Source: RZYX01 sp036654375
GTDB lineage: Bacteria; Bacillota; Clostridia; Oscillospirales; Acutalibacteraceae
Direction: 5' to 3'
DNA: 64,000 bases
Assembly (NCBI GenBank): GCA_036654375.1
Contig: JAVVSD010000009.1
Span: forward strand, 1 to 64,000
The notes under the pieces are model-generated. The model did not search any database, was not told the origin of the DNA, and was given only the letters and a program-made list of their open reading frames with translations. Positions within the stretch are counted from its first letter, which is position 1, and every line of letters begins with the position of its first letter. The translations under genes were made by a program, and so were the position numbers. Below, one piece after another: positions 7,831-17,354 of this stretch.

Positions 7831-8592
7831 TTATACTACTACACTAAGTGTTGTTGGAGCCTTTGATAAATCTGGCTCTCTTACGGGCGGTGAACAAGGT
7901 TTCCATGGGTTTTTACCCTCCGCTTTGAATTGCTTGTAAAGAAGTACTATGTAAACCATATCAAACATGAAGCAGAGCAAACCACCGAGGATATTTAGGA
8001 TATCCCACATATAGACCATAATTGCTATTGTTGCACCTAAAGTACCAACCATTTTTCCGATTGCAATAAGCATTGTTTGTCCTTCTGTTGACTTTCTGCT
8101 GAAGAGCAAAAAGATGTACAGCATGGACATTGGGATATTTTGGAGTATTGCTGTGTAGCCATTGCCTGCAATATCAAATACTGCATAAAATCCATACTGA
8201 ATGCAAATAGCCATAATGATAGACATGATTGTCCATGGAACAAAATATTTTTGAGGTGCATATTTAATAAAATCTTTTTTCCCATATTTAAAGTGTGTGT
8301 AAAGAATTCCAAAATCAAAAAGAACCCAAATCGTATTAACAAGCGCCATCATGTAACCGCCAGGCCACTTACCGTCCTGTAGCCAATACAATGTTGCATA
8401 CATTGCTTCCCAAACAATATTAAGTGCGAGGGCCACCATTGGCATACCATAGGTTTTCTGCTTTATGCCAATTCTGATCATATCGATATATGCAATTGTC
8501 CAACCGCCTCCTGCAAACGCGCCAAAGAGCAGTGCCATAGGGCCATAGCCAAATTTTTCAAAATGGCAAATATCCATAATGGTTTGAATCAT
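7831..8592 (-). CDS. Pyr4-family membrane protein (terpene cyclase-like)
   Basis: 253-residue protein with about seven membrane helices. Its landmarks match, in order, those of fungal Pyr4-type meroterpenoid cyclases as I know them: GGGWTIAYIDMIR, KTYGMPM, NIVWEAMY, WVLFDFGILYTHFKYG, MSMLYIFLLFSRKSTEGQ and LLCFMFDMVYIVLLYK. Both acidic residues considered catalytic in Pyr4 have counterparts: Glu62 (in VWE) and Asp211 (in FMFDMVY). The homology is convincing. A terpene-cyclising role in this bacterium is only inference, because no prenyltransferase or epoxidase lies nearby. It is transcribed away from a TetR-type regulator that probably controls it. Confidence 0.72.
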   Translation of the reverse strand: MIQTIMDICHFEKFGYGPMALLFGAFAGGGWTIAYIDMIRIGIKQKTYGMPMVALALNIVWEAMYATLYWLQDGKWPGGYMMALVNTIWVLFDFGILYTHFKYGKKDFIKYAPQKYFVPWTIMSIIMAICIQYGFYAVFDIAGNGYTAILQNIPMSMLYIFLLFSRKSTEGQTMLIAIGKMVGTLGATIAIMVYMWDILNILGGLLCFMFDMVYIVLLYKQFKAEGKNPWKPCSPPVREPDLSKAPTTLSVVV

Positions 8593-8625
8593 AGTTGTTC
8601 CCTCTTTCTTTTTTTATTTCCCACA

Positions 8626-8637
8626 TTACATTTGTAA
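8626..8637. promoter_or_regulatory. Candidate operator between the Pyr4-like gene and tetR
   Basis: A short perfect palindrome, TTACA-TT-TGTAA, lies in the 130-base divergent intergenic space. It is the only clear inverted repeat there and is a possible TetR-type site. It is short for this family, so confidence is low. Confidence 0.3.
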
Positions 8638-8722
8638 CATGGAATTACTCTATGGTATAACACAATATATATAGAACAACCACTATGTATTCGTGCGATG
8701 TTACAAAACGGAGGGATTTGTT

Positions 8723-9274
8723 ATGGGAAATTTTAGAAACCATGAATTAAATCAACTTACAAAAGAATCTGTATTTTCTTCACTTATGTTATTAATGAAG
8801 AAAAAGGATTATAATCAAATAACCATAACGGATATAACCAAAAAGGCTGGGGTATCCCGTATGGCTTATTATCGTAATTACACCTCTAAGGAAGATATTA
8901 TAATCTGTTATTTAGATGATTTGTTTGAAACCTATTTAAACGAAATTATAGGCAAAGAAGATGCTACATTTTTTCAGGTTTACCTCTGCTTCTTTTCTTA
9001 TTTCAGAAAACAAAAGGATTTGATTGAAGCTTTAATTAAAGCTAATCTCTCGTTTTTGATATTAGATAAGTTTAATGATTACATAACCCTTATATTTAAG
9101 AAGATTTTTTACAATGTTTCCTCTTCAAATCTAAGAAGTTATGAACTGCATTACGCAACTGGAGGCTTATATAAGGTGCTGATAGAATGGGTTAATGACG
9201 GATTAAAAGAAAGCGATGAAGAAATGGCAACAATCATAAAGCACTTGGCAGTATATACTGATGGACAAACATAA
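8723..9274 (+). CDS. TetR/AcrR-family transcriptional regulator
   Basis: 183-residue repressor-type protein. The N-terminal HTH (about 10-50) shows the TetR pattern ITITDITKKAGVSRMAYYRNY followed by KEDII. The C-terminal ligand domain is helical and ends with a TetR_C-like GGLYKVLIEWVNDGLKES. A start at 8693 is in frame, but GGAGGG (8710-8715) directs translation to the ATG at 8723. It diverges from the Pyr4-like gene and is followed by a perfect terminator, so it is monocistronic. The ligand is unknown. Confidence 0.88.
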   Translation: MGNFRNHELNQLTKESVFSSLMLLMKKKDYNQITITDITKKAGVSRMAYYRNYTSKEDIIICYLDDLFETYLNEIIGKEDATFFQVYLCFFSYFRKQKDLIEALIKANLSFLILDKFNDYITLIFKKIFYNVSSSNLRSYELHYATGGLYKVLIEWVNDGLKESDEEMATIIKHLAVYTDGQT

Positions 9275-9343
9275 CTTTCTATTTAATTGAAAATCAAAAT
9301 TGTAATAATCATTTTTACTTAACTTTTTTAAAACGACAAAGAT

Positions 9344-9390
9344 AAAGCCCTCTATCTATGCTGTTATTAACATAGATAGAGGGCTTTTAC
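9344..9390. terminator. Bidirectional terminator between tetR and the hydrogenase
   Basis: A 17-bp perfect stem (9344-9360 with 9371-9387) has A-rich and T-rich ends. It serves the rightward tetR gene and the leftward hydrogenase gene. Confidence 0.9.
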
Positions 9391-9427
9391 ATTGATTAAA
9401 TTATGAATATTCAACCACTTTTAATTT

Positions 9428-12400
9428 TTAATTATCAAGGCTTTTTCTGTTTGTATAGGTTGTGTGAAGAAGCTTATGTGCAAGAGGTGAATTTGCTTCT
9501 CCGTAAAAATCTTTATAAAGATTCAGTATATCTGGATTATCCTGAGATTTTCTTAACTCCGATACTTTATCAATGTTAACAAGAACCTGCTGTCGTTTAT
9601 CTAAGACATTGATTTTTTCCGGAACAGGATGTCCAGCACCACATATACATCCACCAGGGCAAGCCATAACTTCAATAAAGTCATAACCTGAATCTTCACC
9701 GTTTAAGACTTTTTTAATAATAGGATCCGCATTTTTTAATCCACTGACCACTGCAACTCTTACCTTTGTGCCTTCAACTTCAACTGTTGCTTCTTTTAAA
9801 CCTTCAAAGCCACGAATCTCTTCAAAATCTAAATCGTCTGTCAAAGCTTTACCGGTTAACTTTTCAACTGCCATACGAAGTGCCGCCTCCATAACGCCAC
9901 CTGAAGCTCCAAACAGAATGCCTGCACCCGAAACATTCTTATATGGTTCGTCAAACTCGCTTAAAACAACATCTTCAGCATCTATATTTTTAATTTCCAT
10001 CATGTCTATAAATTCTGCAGATGTTATAACAGCATCAACATCCCTTATACCTTCTATTTCAAACTCTGGGCGTGCAGCCTCAAACTTTTTTGCAATACAA
10101 GGAACTATTGAAACTACAAACAAGTCCTCTTTGTCAATTTCAGATGCTTTTGAAAAATGATTTTTGACCGTTGCGCCCATCATCATTTGAGGTGATTTAC
10201 AGCTTGAAAGGTGTGGTATTAATTCAGGATATCTCTTTTCAACATAATTTATCCATCCTGGGCAACAAGATGTAAATTGTGGCATAATTCCTTTTGAACT
10301 GAAACGGTTTAAAAACTCTGTTGTTTCTTCAACAATTGTCAAATCAGCTGCAAATGTAAAATCAAAAGCTTTATCAAAACCTAATTGTTTAAGCATTCCT
10401 GCCATAAATTGTGAAGCTTTATCAAATGAAACTTCGTAATATGTAGAAATAACACTTCTTACAGCGGGAGCAACAAAAGCTACTACTTTTTTTGAAGGAT
10501 CATTAATTGCTCTGAAAACTTTTGCTTTCTCGCTTTTTGCAGTCAGCGCACCACATGGACAAGCATTTACGCATTGACCACAGCTGACACAATCTGATTT
10601 TTCAAGCGGTACACCATTTTTGGTTCCAACCAATAAACGACCTTGTTCCAAATAATATGCAAGTACTCCAGGTCCTTCAACTTCGGAACACGCAGCAATA
10701 CAACGGCCACAAGATATACATTTATTGTGATCTCTATTAATATATGGATGGTCCTCTTCAATCGGAAGATATGGTCTTTCATGAACTGGTTTTGTGAAGT
10801 TTATCTTATGCTCGCTCGCTTCCTTTTTCAGTTCACATTTATATCTTTCTTCGCAGCCACATTTTAAACATCGCTGAGCTTCTTTTCTGGCGGTTTCTTC
10901 ATCATATCCAAATTCAACTTCCTTGAAATTCCCCTTACGCTCGGCAAGCTCTAAACTTGGCATCTCTGCACGCTCAATTTTTGGAAATTGTTCAAACTCC
11001 CATTTTGGTAAGTCCTCAAGAGAACCCTTGCTACAACTGTAGTCAACATTAGATTCAGTTACATATCCCTTAAGCAAAAATGAGTCAATTGATTCAGCGG
11101 CATGACGACCTGCAGATATTGCCTCAATAACCGTTGCCGGACCAGTTACACAATCTCCGCCAGCAAAAACATTGTTTTCTGATGTTTGCAAGGTGCCTGC
11201 GTTAATTTCTATATCACCCCATTTATTGAGCTGAAGAGGTAAATCATTATATAAAAATTGTGTGTCTGTACTTTGACCAATTGCACCGATTATTGTGTCT
11301 GCTTCAATGCTGAATTCGCTACCTTCAATGGGCATTGGACGGCGTCTGCCTGAACGGTCAAATGCACCCAGTTCCATTTTAATGCATTTCAAATATTTTT
11401 TGCCGTTTTCAATATAAATACTTGTTGGAGCCATTAAGAAAAGAATCTCAACTCCTTCTTTAATAGCTTCTTCAACTTCATATATTTCAGCTGGCATTTG
11501 CTCTCTTGTTCTGCGGTATACAATTTTAACATTTTTAGCTCCCTTTCTGAGTGCTATACGGGAACAGTCAATTGCTGTATTACCTCCACCAATTATAACA
11601 ACAGTATCACCAGTAGGCTCATCGGATTCTTTTATAATATGTCTTAAGTAATCGATGCCATGGCAGACACCATCTAAATTTTGTCCCTCAATATGCAAAG
11701 GTGTTGCACGCCATGAACCTATTGCCAAATAAACTGCATCAAAATCATTATGCAAATCCTCCAGCATAATATGTGTACCGAGAGCTTTGTTAGTCATAAT
11801 CTTAACGCCGAGTTTTTCAATTACATTTATTTCTTTATCAATTGTAGCTTTTGGAAGACGATATTCAGGAATTCCGTATCTCATCATTCCTCCTGCGTGG
11901 CTTTGTCTTTCAAAAACTGTAACATCATGACCGTTTATAGCACTATAATATGCCGCAGTAAGTCCTGACGGACCTGCACCAATTATTGCTATTTTTTTGC
12001 CTGTTGATACTTTTTTCTTTGGTATGAATGGTCCATTTTCCATGTTCCAGTCTGCAATAAAACGCTTTACATTGTTTATTGCAACAGGTGTATCAACAAG
12101 GTTTCTTCGACATTTTGCTTCGCAAGGATGTGGGCAGACGCGACCGCAGACGCTTGGGAATGGATTATTATTGTAGATTGTGCGTATTGCCTCTTCAAAA
12201 TTTCCGTTGCCAACATTACGCAAATATCTTTGAATGTCTACATTCGCAGGGCAAGTCTGAACGCAAGGGGCAATACAGTCTGCATTATGGTCAGAAAGCA
12301 GCTGTTCCAACCGAACTTTTCGATAATCAACAAGCCTTTGACTATTGGTGCAAATAACCATTCCAGCTTTTATTGGTGTCTGGCACGCCTTTACATCTGT

Positions 12401-12598
12401 CTTATCATTTTCTCCGAGTTCTACAACGCAAAGTCCGCAATTTCCATTTGACCTTTCAAGCCTAATGTCATAACAAAGATGAGGAATATGGATATCTTCC
12501 TGCAACAAAGCTTGTAGAATTGTCAAATTTTCATAAACTTCAATTTCTTTTCCATTTACAACTACTTTAATTCGTTTTCGATTTTCAAGTGTTTTCAT
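9428..12598 (-). CDS. Fused GltD-type oxidoreductase / [FeFe] hydrogenase
   Basis: 1056-residue multidomain enzyme predicted to couple NAD(P)H and ferredoxin pools to H2. In order: a [2Fe-2S] domain (about 5-80); Cys-rich GltD linker (CIAPCVQTCP, VCPHPCEAKC, about 105-165); a FAD/NAD(P) module (GAGPSGLTAAYY near 216, GGGNTAIDCS); two ferredoxin clusters (CISCGRCIAAC near 630, CVSCGQCVNACPCG near 673); and the H-cluster domain. H-cluster motifs are TSCCPGW (about 776), VPCIAKKFEA (about 831) and MACPGGCICGAGHP (about 979). The architecture matches the glutamate-synthase-linked class (group A2 in HydDB). The ATG at 12598 follows AGAGGAG; an upstream in-frame start at 12700 lacks a site. Confidence 0.93.
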   Translation of the reverse strand: MKTLENRKRIKVVVNGKEIEVYENLTILQALLQEDIHIPHLCYDIRLERSNGNCGLCVVELGENDKTDVKACQTPIKAGMVICTNSQRLVDYRKVRLEQLLSDHNADCIAPCVQTCPANVDIQRYLRNVGNGNFEEAIRTIYNNNPFPSVCGRVCPHPCEAKCRRNLVDTPVAINNVKRFIADWNMENGPFIPKKKVSTGKKIAIIGAGPSGLTAAYYSAINGHDVTVFERQSHAGGMMRYGIPEYRLPKATIDKEINVIEKLGVKIMTNKALGTHIMLEDLHNDFDAVYLAIGSWRATPLHIEGQNLDGVCHGIDYLRHIIKESDEPTGDTVVIIGGGNTAIDCSRIALRKGAKNVKIVYRRTREQMPAEIYEVEEAIKEGVEILFLMAPTSIYIENGKKYLKCIKMELGAFDRSGRRRPMPIEGSEFSIEADTIIGAIGQSTDTQFLYNDLPLQLNKWGDIEINAGTLQTSENNVFAGGDCVTGPATVIEAISAGRHAAESIDSFLLKGYVTESNVDYSCSKGSLEDLPKWEFEQFPKIERAEMPSLELAERKGNFKEVEFGYDEETARKEAQRCLKCGCEERYKCELKKEASEHKINFTKPVHERPYLPIEEDHPYINRDHNKCISCGRCIAACSEVEGPGVLAYYLEQGRLLVGTKNGVPLEKSDCVSCGQCVNACPCGALTAKSEKAKVFRAINDPSKKVVAFVAPAVRSVISTYYEVSFDKASQFMAGMLKQLGFDKAFDFTFAADLTIVEETTEFLNRFSSKGIMPQFTSCCPGWINYVEKRYPELIPHLSSCKSPQMMMGATVKNHFSKASEIDKEDLFVVSIVPCIAKKFEAARPEFEIEGIRDVDAVITSAEFIDMMEIKNIDAEDVVLSEFDEPYKNVSGAGILFGASGGVMEAALRMAVEKLTGKALTDDLDFEEIRGFEGLKEATVEVEGTKVRVAVVSGLKNADPIIKKVLNGEDSGYDFIEVMACPGGCICGAGHPVPEKINVLDKRQQVLVNIDKVSELRKSQDNPDILNLYKDFYGEANSPLAHKLLHTTYTNRKSLDN

Positions 12599-12805
12599 AG
12601 CTACTCCTCTTGTGTAATTTGTCAAATATACGGATAAATACAACAAATTATATGTTATTGATATAATTTTAACATAATATACTCGTAAAATAAAGAACAA
12701 TTTGAAATATTTGGTTAATTTGGGTAATTTATTAATATAATAAGCCTACTTATCAAAATTATCATTGTTTTTGCTTTGAAAATTAAGTTTATTACTGATA
12801 AATTA

Positions 12806-12842
12806 AAAAAGTAGAACTTCAACTATGAAGTTCTACTTTTGA
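12806..12842 (-). terminator. Terminator of the pbp1A-pyr-ruvX-pcrA transcript
   Basis: A 12-bp stem (12810-12821 with 12826-12837) and a T-run on the minus strand lie 12 bases after the pcrA stop. The rest of the 12599-12853 interval is AT-rich hydrogenase upstream region; I see no clear promoter in it. Confidence 0.85.
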
Positions 12843-12853
12843 TTTTATATGTA

Positions 12854-15220
12854 TTATTGCTTTTCAAGTTTTGCAAAGTTTGCCATGAGCTTTTTTGTGC
12901 CTGCCTTATTAAATGCAATTTCAAGCAATGTGTCGTTACCCATTAACTGCGTCGACAGTATAACACCTGTTCCAAAAGTTTTATGCAAAACTGTGTCCCC
13001 TGTTTTGTAGCTTCCTTTTGGCACTGAATTTGAAGCTGATGTAGGTGTATATGGCTTTTTCGCCGAATAATAATTTGCCTTTTGTGAAGCACGGTTTTTT
13101 TGGACTGCCTTTGGCTCAAATTCAAATGCCAACGCGTCAAATCCACCCTCTGTAAGTTCTTTTGGTATTTCGTCCAAGAAAATGGAAGGTCTGTTGCGTG
13201 TTGTGGAGCCAAAAATCATTCTCGCTTTAACATTAGTCAGATAAAGCTTTTCTTTTGCTCTGGTTATCCCAACATAGGCAAGTCTTCTCTCTTCCTCAAC
13301 CTCCGACGGTATATACATTGTCTGCATTCCTGGGAAAACTCCCTGCTCCATTCCTGTCATAAAAACGACTGGGAATTCAAGACCTTTTGCAGAGTGCAGA
13401 GTCATCATTACAACTGTATCTGCCTGTGAATTATAGTTATCTATGTCAGACATGAGTGAAACTTCTTCTAAAAATCCGCCAAGCTCTGCATTCTCATTTT
13501 CCTCTGTGTAACGAAGTAAGTTTGATGAAAGCTCGGTTATATTTGCAAGCCTGTCCTCATAAGTTTCCTTGTCCTGTGCAAGCCCAGCGGTGTATCCGCT
13601 TAAAAGCATAATCTGCTCAAAAAGCTCATTAAGAGGCAATTGTTCTGACAGCTTTAAAAAGTCCTTAATCATACTTGCAAACTGCAAAAGTTTTGATGAT
13701 GCTCTTGAAAGTTTTTCGTATTCATCAGCTGACTTAATAACTTCAAACATACTAACTCCAAGACCTGTTGCAATTTCTGAAACAGCGTTAAGAGTTGAGT
13801 CACCAATTCCCCTTTTGGGTTCATTGATTATTCTTCTGAGGCGAACATTGTCTGATGGGTTATTTATAACTGTAAGATATGCAATTGCATCTCTTATTTC
13901 CTTGCGTTCATAAAATCGATGGCCACCAATAACTCTGTATGGAACACCCATTCTTACAAACGAGCGTTCAATGGTATTTGACTGTGCATTCATTCTGTAA
14001 AATACTGCGTGGTCACTCCATTTTCTTCCCTGTGCAACATTTGTGAGTATTGTATCTGCGATATACATACCCTCATCCATTTCATTATCCGCAGTGTTGA
14101 GTGTTATTTTTTCTCCGTCACCATTGGCTGTCCACAAATTTTTGCCCTTACGCTCGCTATTGTTCTTGATAACTGAATTTGCGGCGTTCAAAATATTGCT
14201 GGTTGAACGATAGTTTTGTTCAAGCCTTACAATATTTGCATTTTTATAATTGCTTTCAAAGTTAAGTATGTTCTCGATTGTCGCTCCTCTGAAACGATAG
14301 ATACTTTGGTCGTCATCACCAACAACACATATATTTTTGTTGCCAGCGGCAAGCAGGCTTGTGAGCTTATACTGTGCATGGTTTGTATCCTGATATTCAT
14401 CTACAACTATGTATTTAAATTTGTTTTGATAATATTCTCTAACTTCTTGATTTTGCTCCAAAAGCTTTACGGTGTTTACTATTATATCGTCAAAGTCCAT
14501 TGCATCTGCATTTTTTAACATTTGCTGATAGGCTGAATATGCCTGTGATATTTTCTTTTTGCGAATATCTTCTCCAACTTCTTTAGCATAGTCCTGTGGC
14601 GATATCAGGCTGTCCTTTGCGTGGCTTATTTCTTTTAGAATTGTTTTATGTGAAAGCATTTTATCGTCTATTTGCAAAAGTCTTTGGCACTCTTTCATTA
14701 CACGCTTTGAATCGTCAGTGTCATAAATTGTGAATCGGCTTGTGTATCCAAGTAAATCTCCGTTGCGTCTTAATATTTTTGCACAGACAGAGTGAAAAGT
14801 TCCTGCCCAAATATCTTTTGCAACATCACCCAGCTTTGCCGAAAGCCTGTCTTTAAGCTCAGTCGCAGCCTTGTTTGTAAAAGTAATTGCAAGAATTTGC
14901 CATGGTTTTGCAGGATTTACTGAAATTAAATCACAAAGCCCTTGTGGCTCTGTAATTTTATCATTGACATAATCCTGCATCATCTGCAATTCATTTTCTG
15001 AAACATGATGATATATTTTATCTGAAAAATATGCGTTGCCAAACTTAACCATATTTGCAATACGGTTGATAAGTACTGTGGTTTTTCCACTTCCTGCACC
15101 AGCAAGAATCAAAAGTGGCCCTTCAATCTGCAAAACCGCTTTTAATTGCATTTCATTCATTCTATTGAATTCTTTTTCAATAATTTTTTTACGAAGTTCT
15201 ATAAACTGCTCATTTTGCAT
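12854..15220 (-). CDS. pcrA: ATP-dependent DNA helicase, PcrA/UvrD type
   Basis: 788-residue superfamily 1A 3'-5' helicase for repair and replication restart. Motifs run in order: Q motif (NEMQLKAVLQ), Walker A LILAGAGSGKTTVLI, Ia AITFTNKAATELKDR, Walker B YIVVDEYQDTNHAQY, III VVGDDDQSIYRFRGA, IV RLEQNYRST, V LHSAKGLEFPVVF and VI EERRLAYVGITRAKEKLYL. The C-terminal 60 residues form the PcrA-type tail (GDTVLHKTFGTGVIL). A segment of about 45 residues is inserted between motifs I and Ia. A TTG at 15223 directly abuts the ruvX stop; the ATG at 15220 is preferred. Last gene of a long leftward operon. Confidence 0.96.
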   Translation of the reverse strand: MQNEQFIELRKKIIEKEFNRMNEMQLKAVLQIEGPLLILAGAGSGKTTVLINRIANMVKFGNAYFSDKIYHHVSENELQMMQDYVNDKITEPQGLCDLISVNPAKPWQILAITFTNKAATELKDRLSAKLGDVAKDIWAGTFHSVCAKILRRNGDLLGYTSRFTIYDTDDSKRVMKECQRLLQIDDKMLSHKTILKEISHAKDSLISPQDYAKEVGEDIRKKKISQAYSAYQQMLKNADAMDFDDIIVNTVKLLEQNQEVREYYQNKFKYIVVDEYQDTNHAQYKLTSLLAAGNKNICVVGDDDQSIYRFRGATIENILNFESNYKNANIVRLEQNYRSTSNILNAANSVIKNNSERKGKNLWTANGDGEKITLNTADNEMDEGMYIADTILTNVAQGRKWSDHAVFYRMNAQSNTIERSFVRMGVPYRVIGGHRFYERKEIRDAIAYLTVINNPSDNVRLRRIINEPKRGIGDSTLNAVSEIATGLGVSMFEVIKSADEYEKLSRASSKLLQFASMIKDFLKLSEQLPLNELFEQIMLLSGYTAGLAQDKETYEDRLANITELSSNLLRYTEENENAELGGFLEEVSLMSDIDNYNSQADTVVMMTLHSAKGLEFPVVFMTGMEQGVFPGMQTMYIPSEVEEERRLAYVGITRAKEKLYLTNVKARMIFGSTTRNRPSIFLDEIPKELTEGGFDALAFEFEPKAVQKNRASQKANYYSAKKPYTPTSASNSVPKGSYKTGDTVLHKTFGTGVILSTQLMGNDTLLEIAFNKAGTKKLMANFAKLEKQ

Positions 15221-15223
15221 CAA

Positions 15224-15655
15224 TTAATTCTCCGTCTGTTTATTATTCTTTCTAAAATTAAGGAAGTCCTGCAATATTATTGTTGCTGCGACCTCATCAA
15301 CAACTGCTTTTCTCTTTTTACCTCTTGTATTTGTAACATTAAGTGCTATATGTGCTTCAATAGTTGTCATTCTTTCGTCCCATAGCTGTGTTTGAATTCC
15401 TGTTTGTTCTGCAATAAGATCGGCGAGCTGTAAACATTTTTCCGCTCTTTGTCCACTTGTTCCATCCATATTAACCGGCTTACCAACAACGATAAGCTCC
15501 GGATTATGTGACTTTATCAACTCACCTATTTTCAAAACAAGCTTGGGTGCATATGTTTCTTTGACTACGCATAAAGGCGCTGCCAACATTTCAAGTGCGT
15601 CACAAATTGCAATACCTGTTCTTACATCACCATAGTCCACTGACATGATTATCAA
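15224..15655 (-). CDS. ruvX: RuvX/YqgF-family nuclease
   Basis: 143-residue RNase H-fold protein implicated in pre-16S rRNA processing and Holliday-junction resolution. MSVDYGDVRTGIAICD at the N-terminus, VVGKPVNMDGTSGQRA, LWDERMTTIEAH and DEVAATIILQDFL give the conserved acidic active-site set. The TTG at 15655 follows GGTGATATT; an internal ATG at 15646 has no site of its own. The stop touches the pcrA start, so the two are coupled. Confidence 0.93.
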   Translation of the reverse strand: MIIMSVDYGDVRTGIAICDALEMLAAPLCVVKETYAPKLVLKIGELIKSHNPELIVVGKPVNMDGTSGQRAEKCLQLADLIAEQTGIQTQLWDERMTTIEAHIALNVTNTRGKKRKAVVDEVAATIILQDFLNFRKNNKQTEN

Positions 15656-15672
15656 AATATCACCGCCACTCT

Positions 15673-16584
15673 TTACCAGGTTTCGACCTTGCCAACTATT
15701 TCACTAATATCTCTAATATCATTGTCGTTACAGTATTTTTCAATTCCATCGATTATTTTGATTGGCGCATAGGCATCTGTAAAGTTTGCTGTACCGACCT
15801 GAATTGCACACGCACCAGCAAGCATCATTTCAATTGCATCCTGCCAAGTTGCTATTCCACCCATTCCCACAACAGGAATTCCTACAGCCTGTGCAACCTG
15901 CCAAACCATTCTGACAGCTACTGGCAAGACAGCTCTGCCTGAAAGACCGCCCGTATTGTTTTTTAAAATAGGTCTTCGCGTGTTGATATCTATTTTCATT
16001 GCTGTAATTGTATTTATAAGCGAAATCGCATCTGCTCCGCCACTTTCAGCTGCTTTTGCAATTTCTGCAATGTCTGTTACATTTGGGGTTAGCTTTATCA
16101 TTATTGGCTTTGAAGAACGCATTTTGACCTGCTGCGTTATGTTTTCAACACTGTTTGCAGATGTGCCAAAGGATACTCCACCCTCTTTAACATTTGGGCA
16201 TGAAATATTAAGCTCTATCATATCCACTTCTGTGTCTGAAAGCATCTCAGCAACCTTGCAATATTCTTCTATTGTACTGCCTGCAATATTTGCAATTGCA
16301 ACTGTGTCCTGCTGTTTTAACCATCCAAGATCCTCGTTAATAAAATGCTCTATCCCAGGATTTTGAAGCCCAACGCTGTTGAGAATTCCGCTTGGTGTTT
16401 CTGCAATTCTTGGCGAAGGATTGCCAGGTCGCTCAAAAAGTGTTGTTCCCTTACAGGAAACGCCGCCAAGACGACCGATTGGATAAAACTCATTGTATTC
16501 CCTACCAAAACCGAAAGTGCCTGATGCTGTAATTACAGGATTTTTAAAAAACACATCTGCTATAAAAAGCCCCATATTAACCAT
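15673..16584 (-). CDS. pyrD: Dihydroorotate dehydrogenase B, catalytic subunit
   Basis: 303-residue class 1B FMN enzyme oxidising dihydroorotate to orotate, passing electrons through PyrK to NAD+. Seen are VITASGTFGFGREY, NSVGLQNPG, ELNISCPNVKEGG with the active-site Cys (about residue 129), KLTPNVTDI, and the FMN phosphate site GMGGIATWQDAIEMMLAGA. The ATG at 16584 overlaps the pyrK stop (TAATG) with GAGGAGG upstream. A 39-residue upstream in-frame extension lies inside pyrK and is rejected. Catalytic residues are intact, unlike those of the carAB genes in the same operon. Confidence 0.95.
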   Translation of the reverse strand: MVNMGLFIADVFFKNPVITASGTFGFGREYNEFYPIGRLGGVSCKGTTLFERPGNPSPRIAETPSGILNSVGLQNPGIEHFINEDLGWLKQQDTVAIANIAGSTIEEYCKVAEMLSDTEVDMIELNISCPNVKEGGVSFGTSANSVENITQQVKMRSSKPIMIKLTPNVTDIAEIAKAAESGGADAISLINTITAMKIDINTRRPILKNNTGGLSGRAVLPVAVRMVWQVAQAVGIPVVGMGGIATWQDAIEMMLAGACAIQVGTANFTDAYAPIKIIDGIEKYCNDNDIRDISEIVGKVETW

Positions 16585-17351
16585 TACCAAACAACCTCCT
16601 CTGCTCTGAATACTGGACCATCCTTGCAAACATGAGTAAACTTTTCGCTGTTGCCATGCTTGGTTTTGCACGCACAAACAAGGCAAGCCCCAATTCCGCA
16701 TCCCATTCTCTCTTCAAGTGAAACAAAACATTCAATTCCATTTTGTTTTGCAATTTCCGCAATTGCTTTAAGCATTGGGGTTGGCCCACAAGTATAAATT
16801 GTGCTATATGTTTTGCTTTCAACAGCCTTTTTTAGTGGGTCTGTTACAAAGCCTTTTTCGCCAAGCGTTCCATCATCTGTCACTATTGTTACATCTTCAC
16901 ACATATTAATAAAATCTTTTACAAGGATTGATGACTCAATGTTTTTAAACCCGATTATTGCATCACATTTCTCATCAAGCTCTTCTGCAACACCAAGCAT
17001 TGGAGGGCAACCAATTCCGCCACCAATAACAAGCACTCTTCCCTCATTATTTATTTCAAATCCATTTCCGAGTGGTCCAAGAACATCTAAAAGCTCTCCC
17101 TCTTCTCGCCTTGAAAGCCATTTTGTTCCCTCTCCCCTTACTTCAAACACAATTTCAATGCAATCACGGTTTCTGTCAAATCTGCAAATTGAAATTGGTC
17201 GGCGTAAAAGGTTTTCTCCACATTTTATATGAACGAACTGACCTGCTATTCCGATAGTTGAAATCACCTCACTCTTAAGAGTAAAGCGAAAAGCTGCATT
17301 ATTTAACTTTTCTTTTTTCAATATCAATGCGTTCCCTTGAACGAATGCCAT
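16584..17351 (-). CDS. pyrK: Dihydroorotate dehydrogenase B, electron-transfer subunit
   Basis: 255-residue FAD and [2Fe-2S] protein that links PyrD to NAD+. The N-terminal FAD barrel contains RRPISICRFD. The NAD-binding part has VLVIGGGIGCPPMLG (about 105-120) and YTCGPTPMLKAI. The C-terminal cluster Cys residues are in CGIGACLVCACKT and THVCKDGPVF (about 215-245). AAAGGAG precedes the ATG. It lies between carB and pyrD with gaps of three and minus one bases. Confidence 0.95.
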   Translation of the reverse strand: MAFVQGNALILKKEKLNNAAFRFTLKSEVISTIGIAGQFVHIKCGENLLRRPISICRFDRNRDCIEIVFEVRGEGTKWLSRREEGELLDVLGPLGNGFEINNEGRVLVIGGGIGCPPMLGVAEELDEKCDAIIGFKNIESSILVKDFINMCEDVTIVTDDGTLGEKGFVTDPLKKAVESKTYSTIYTCGPTPMLKAIAEIAKQNGIECFVSLEERMGCGIGACLVCACKTKHGNSEKFTHVCKDGPVFRAEEVVW

Positions 17352-17354
17352 CAG

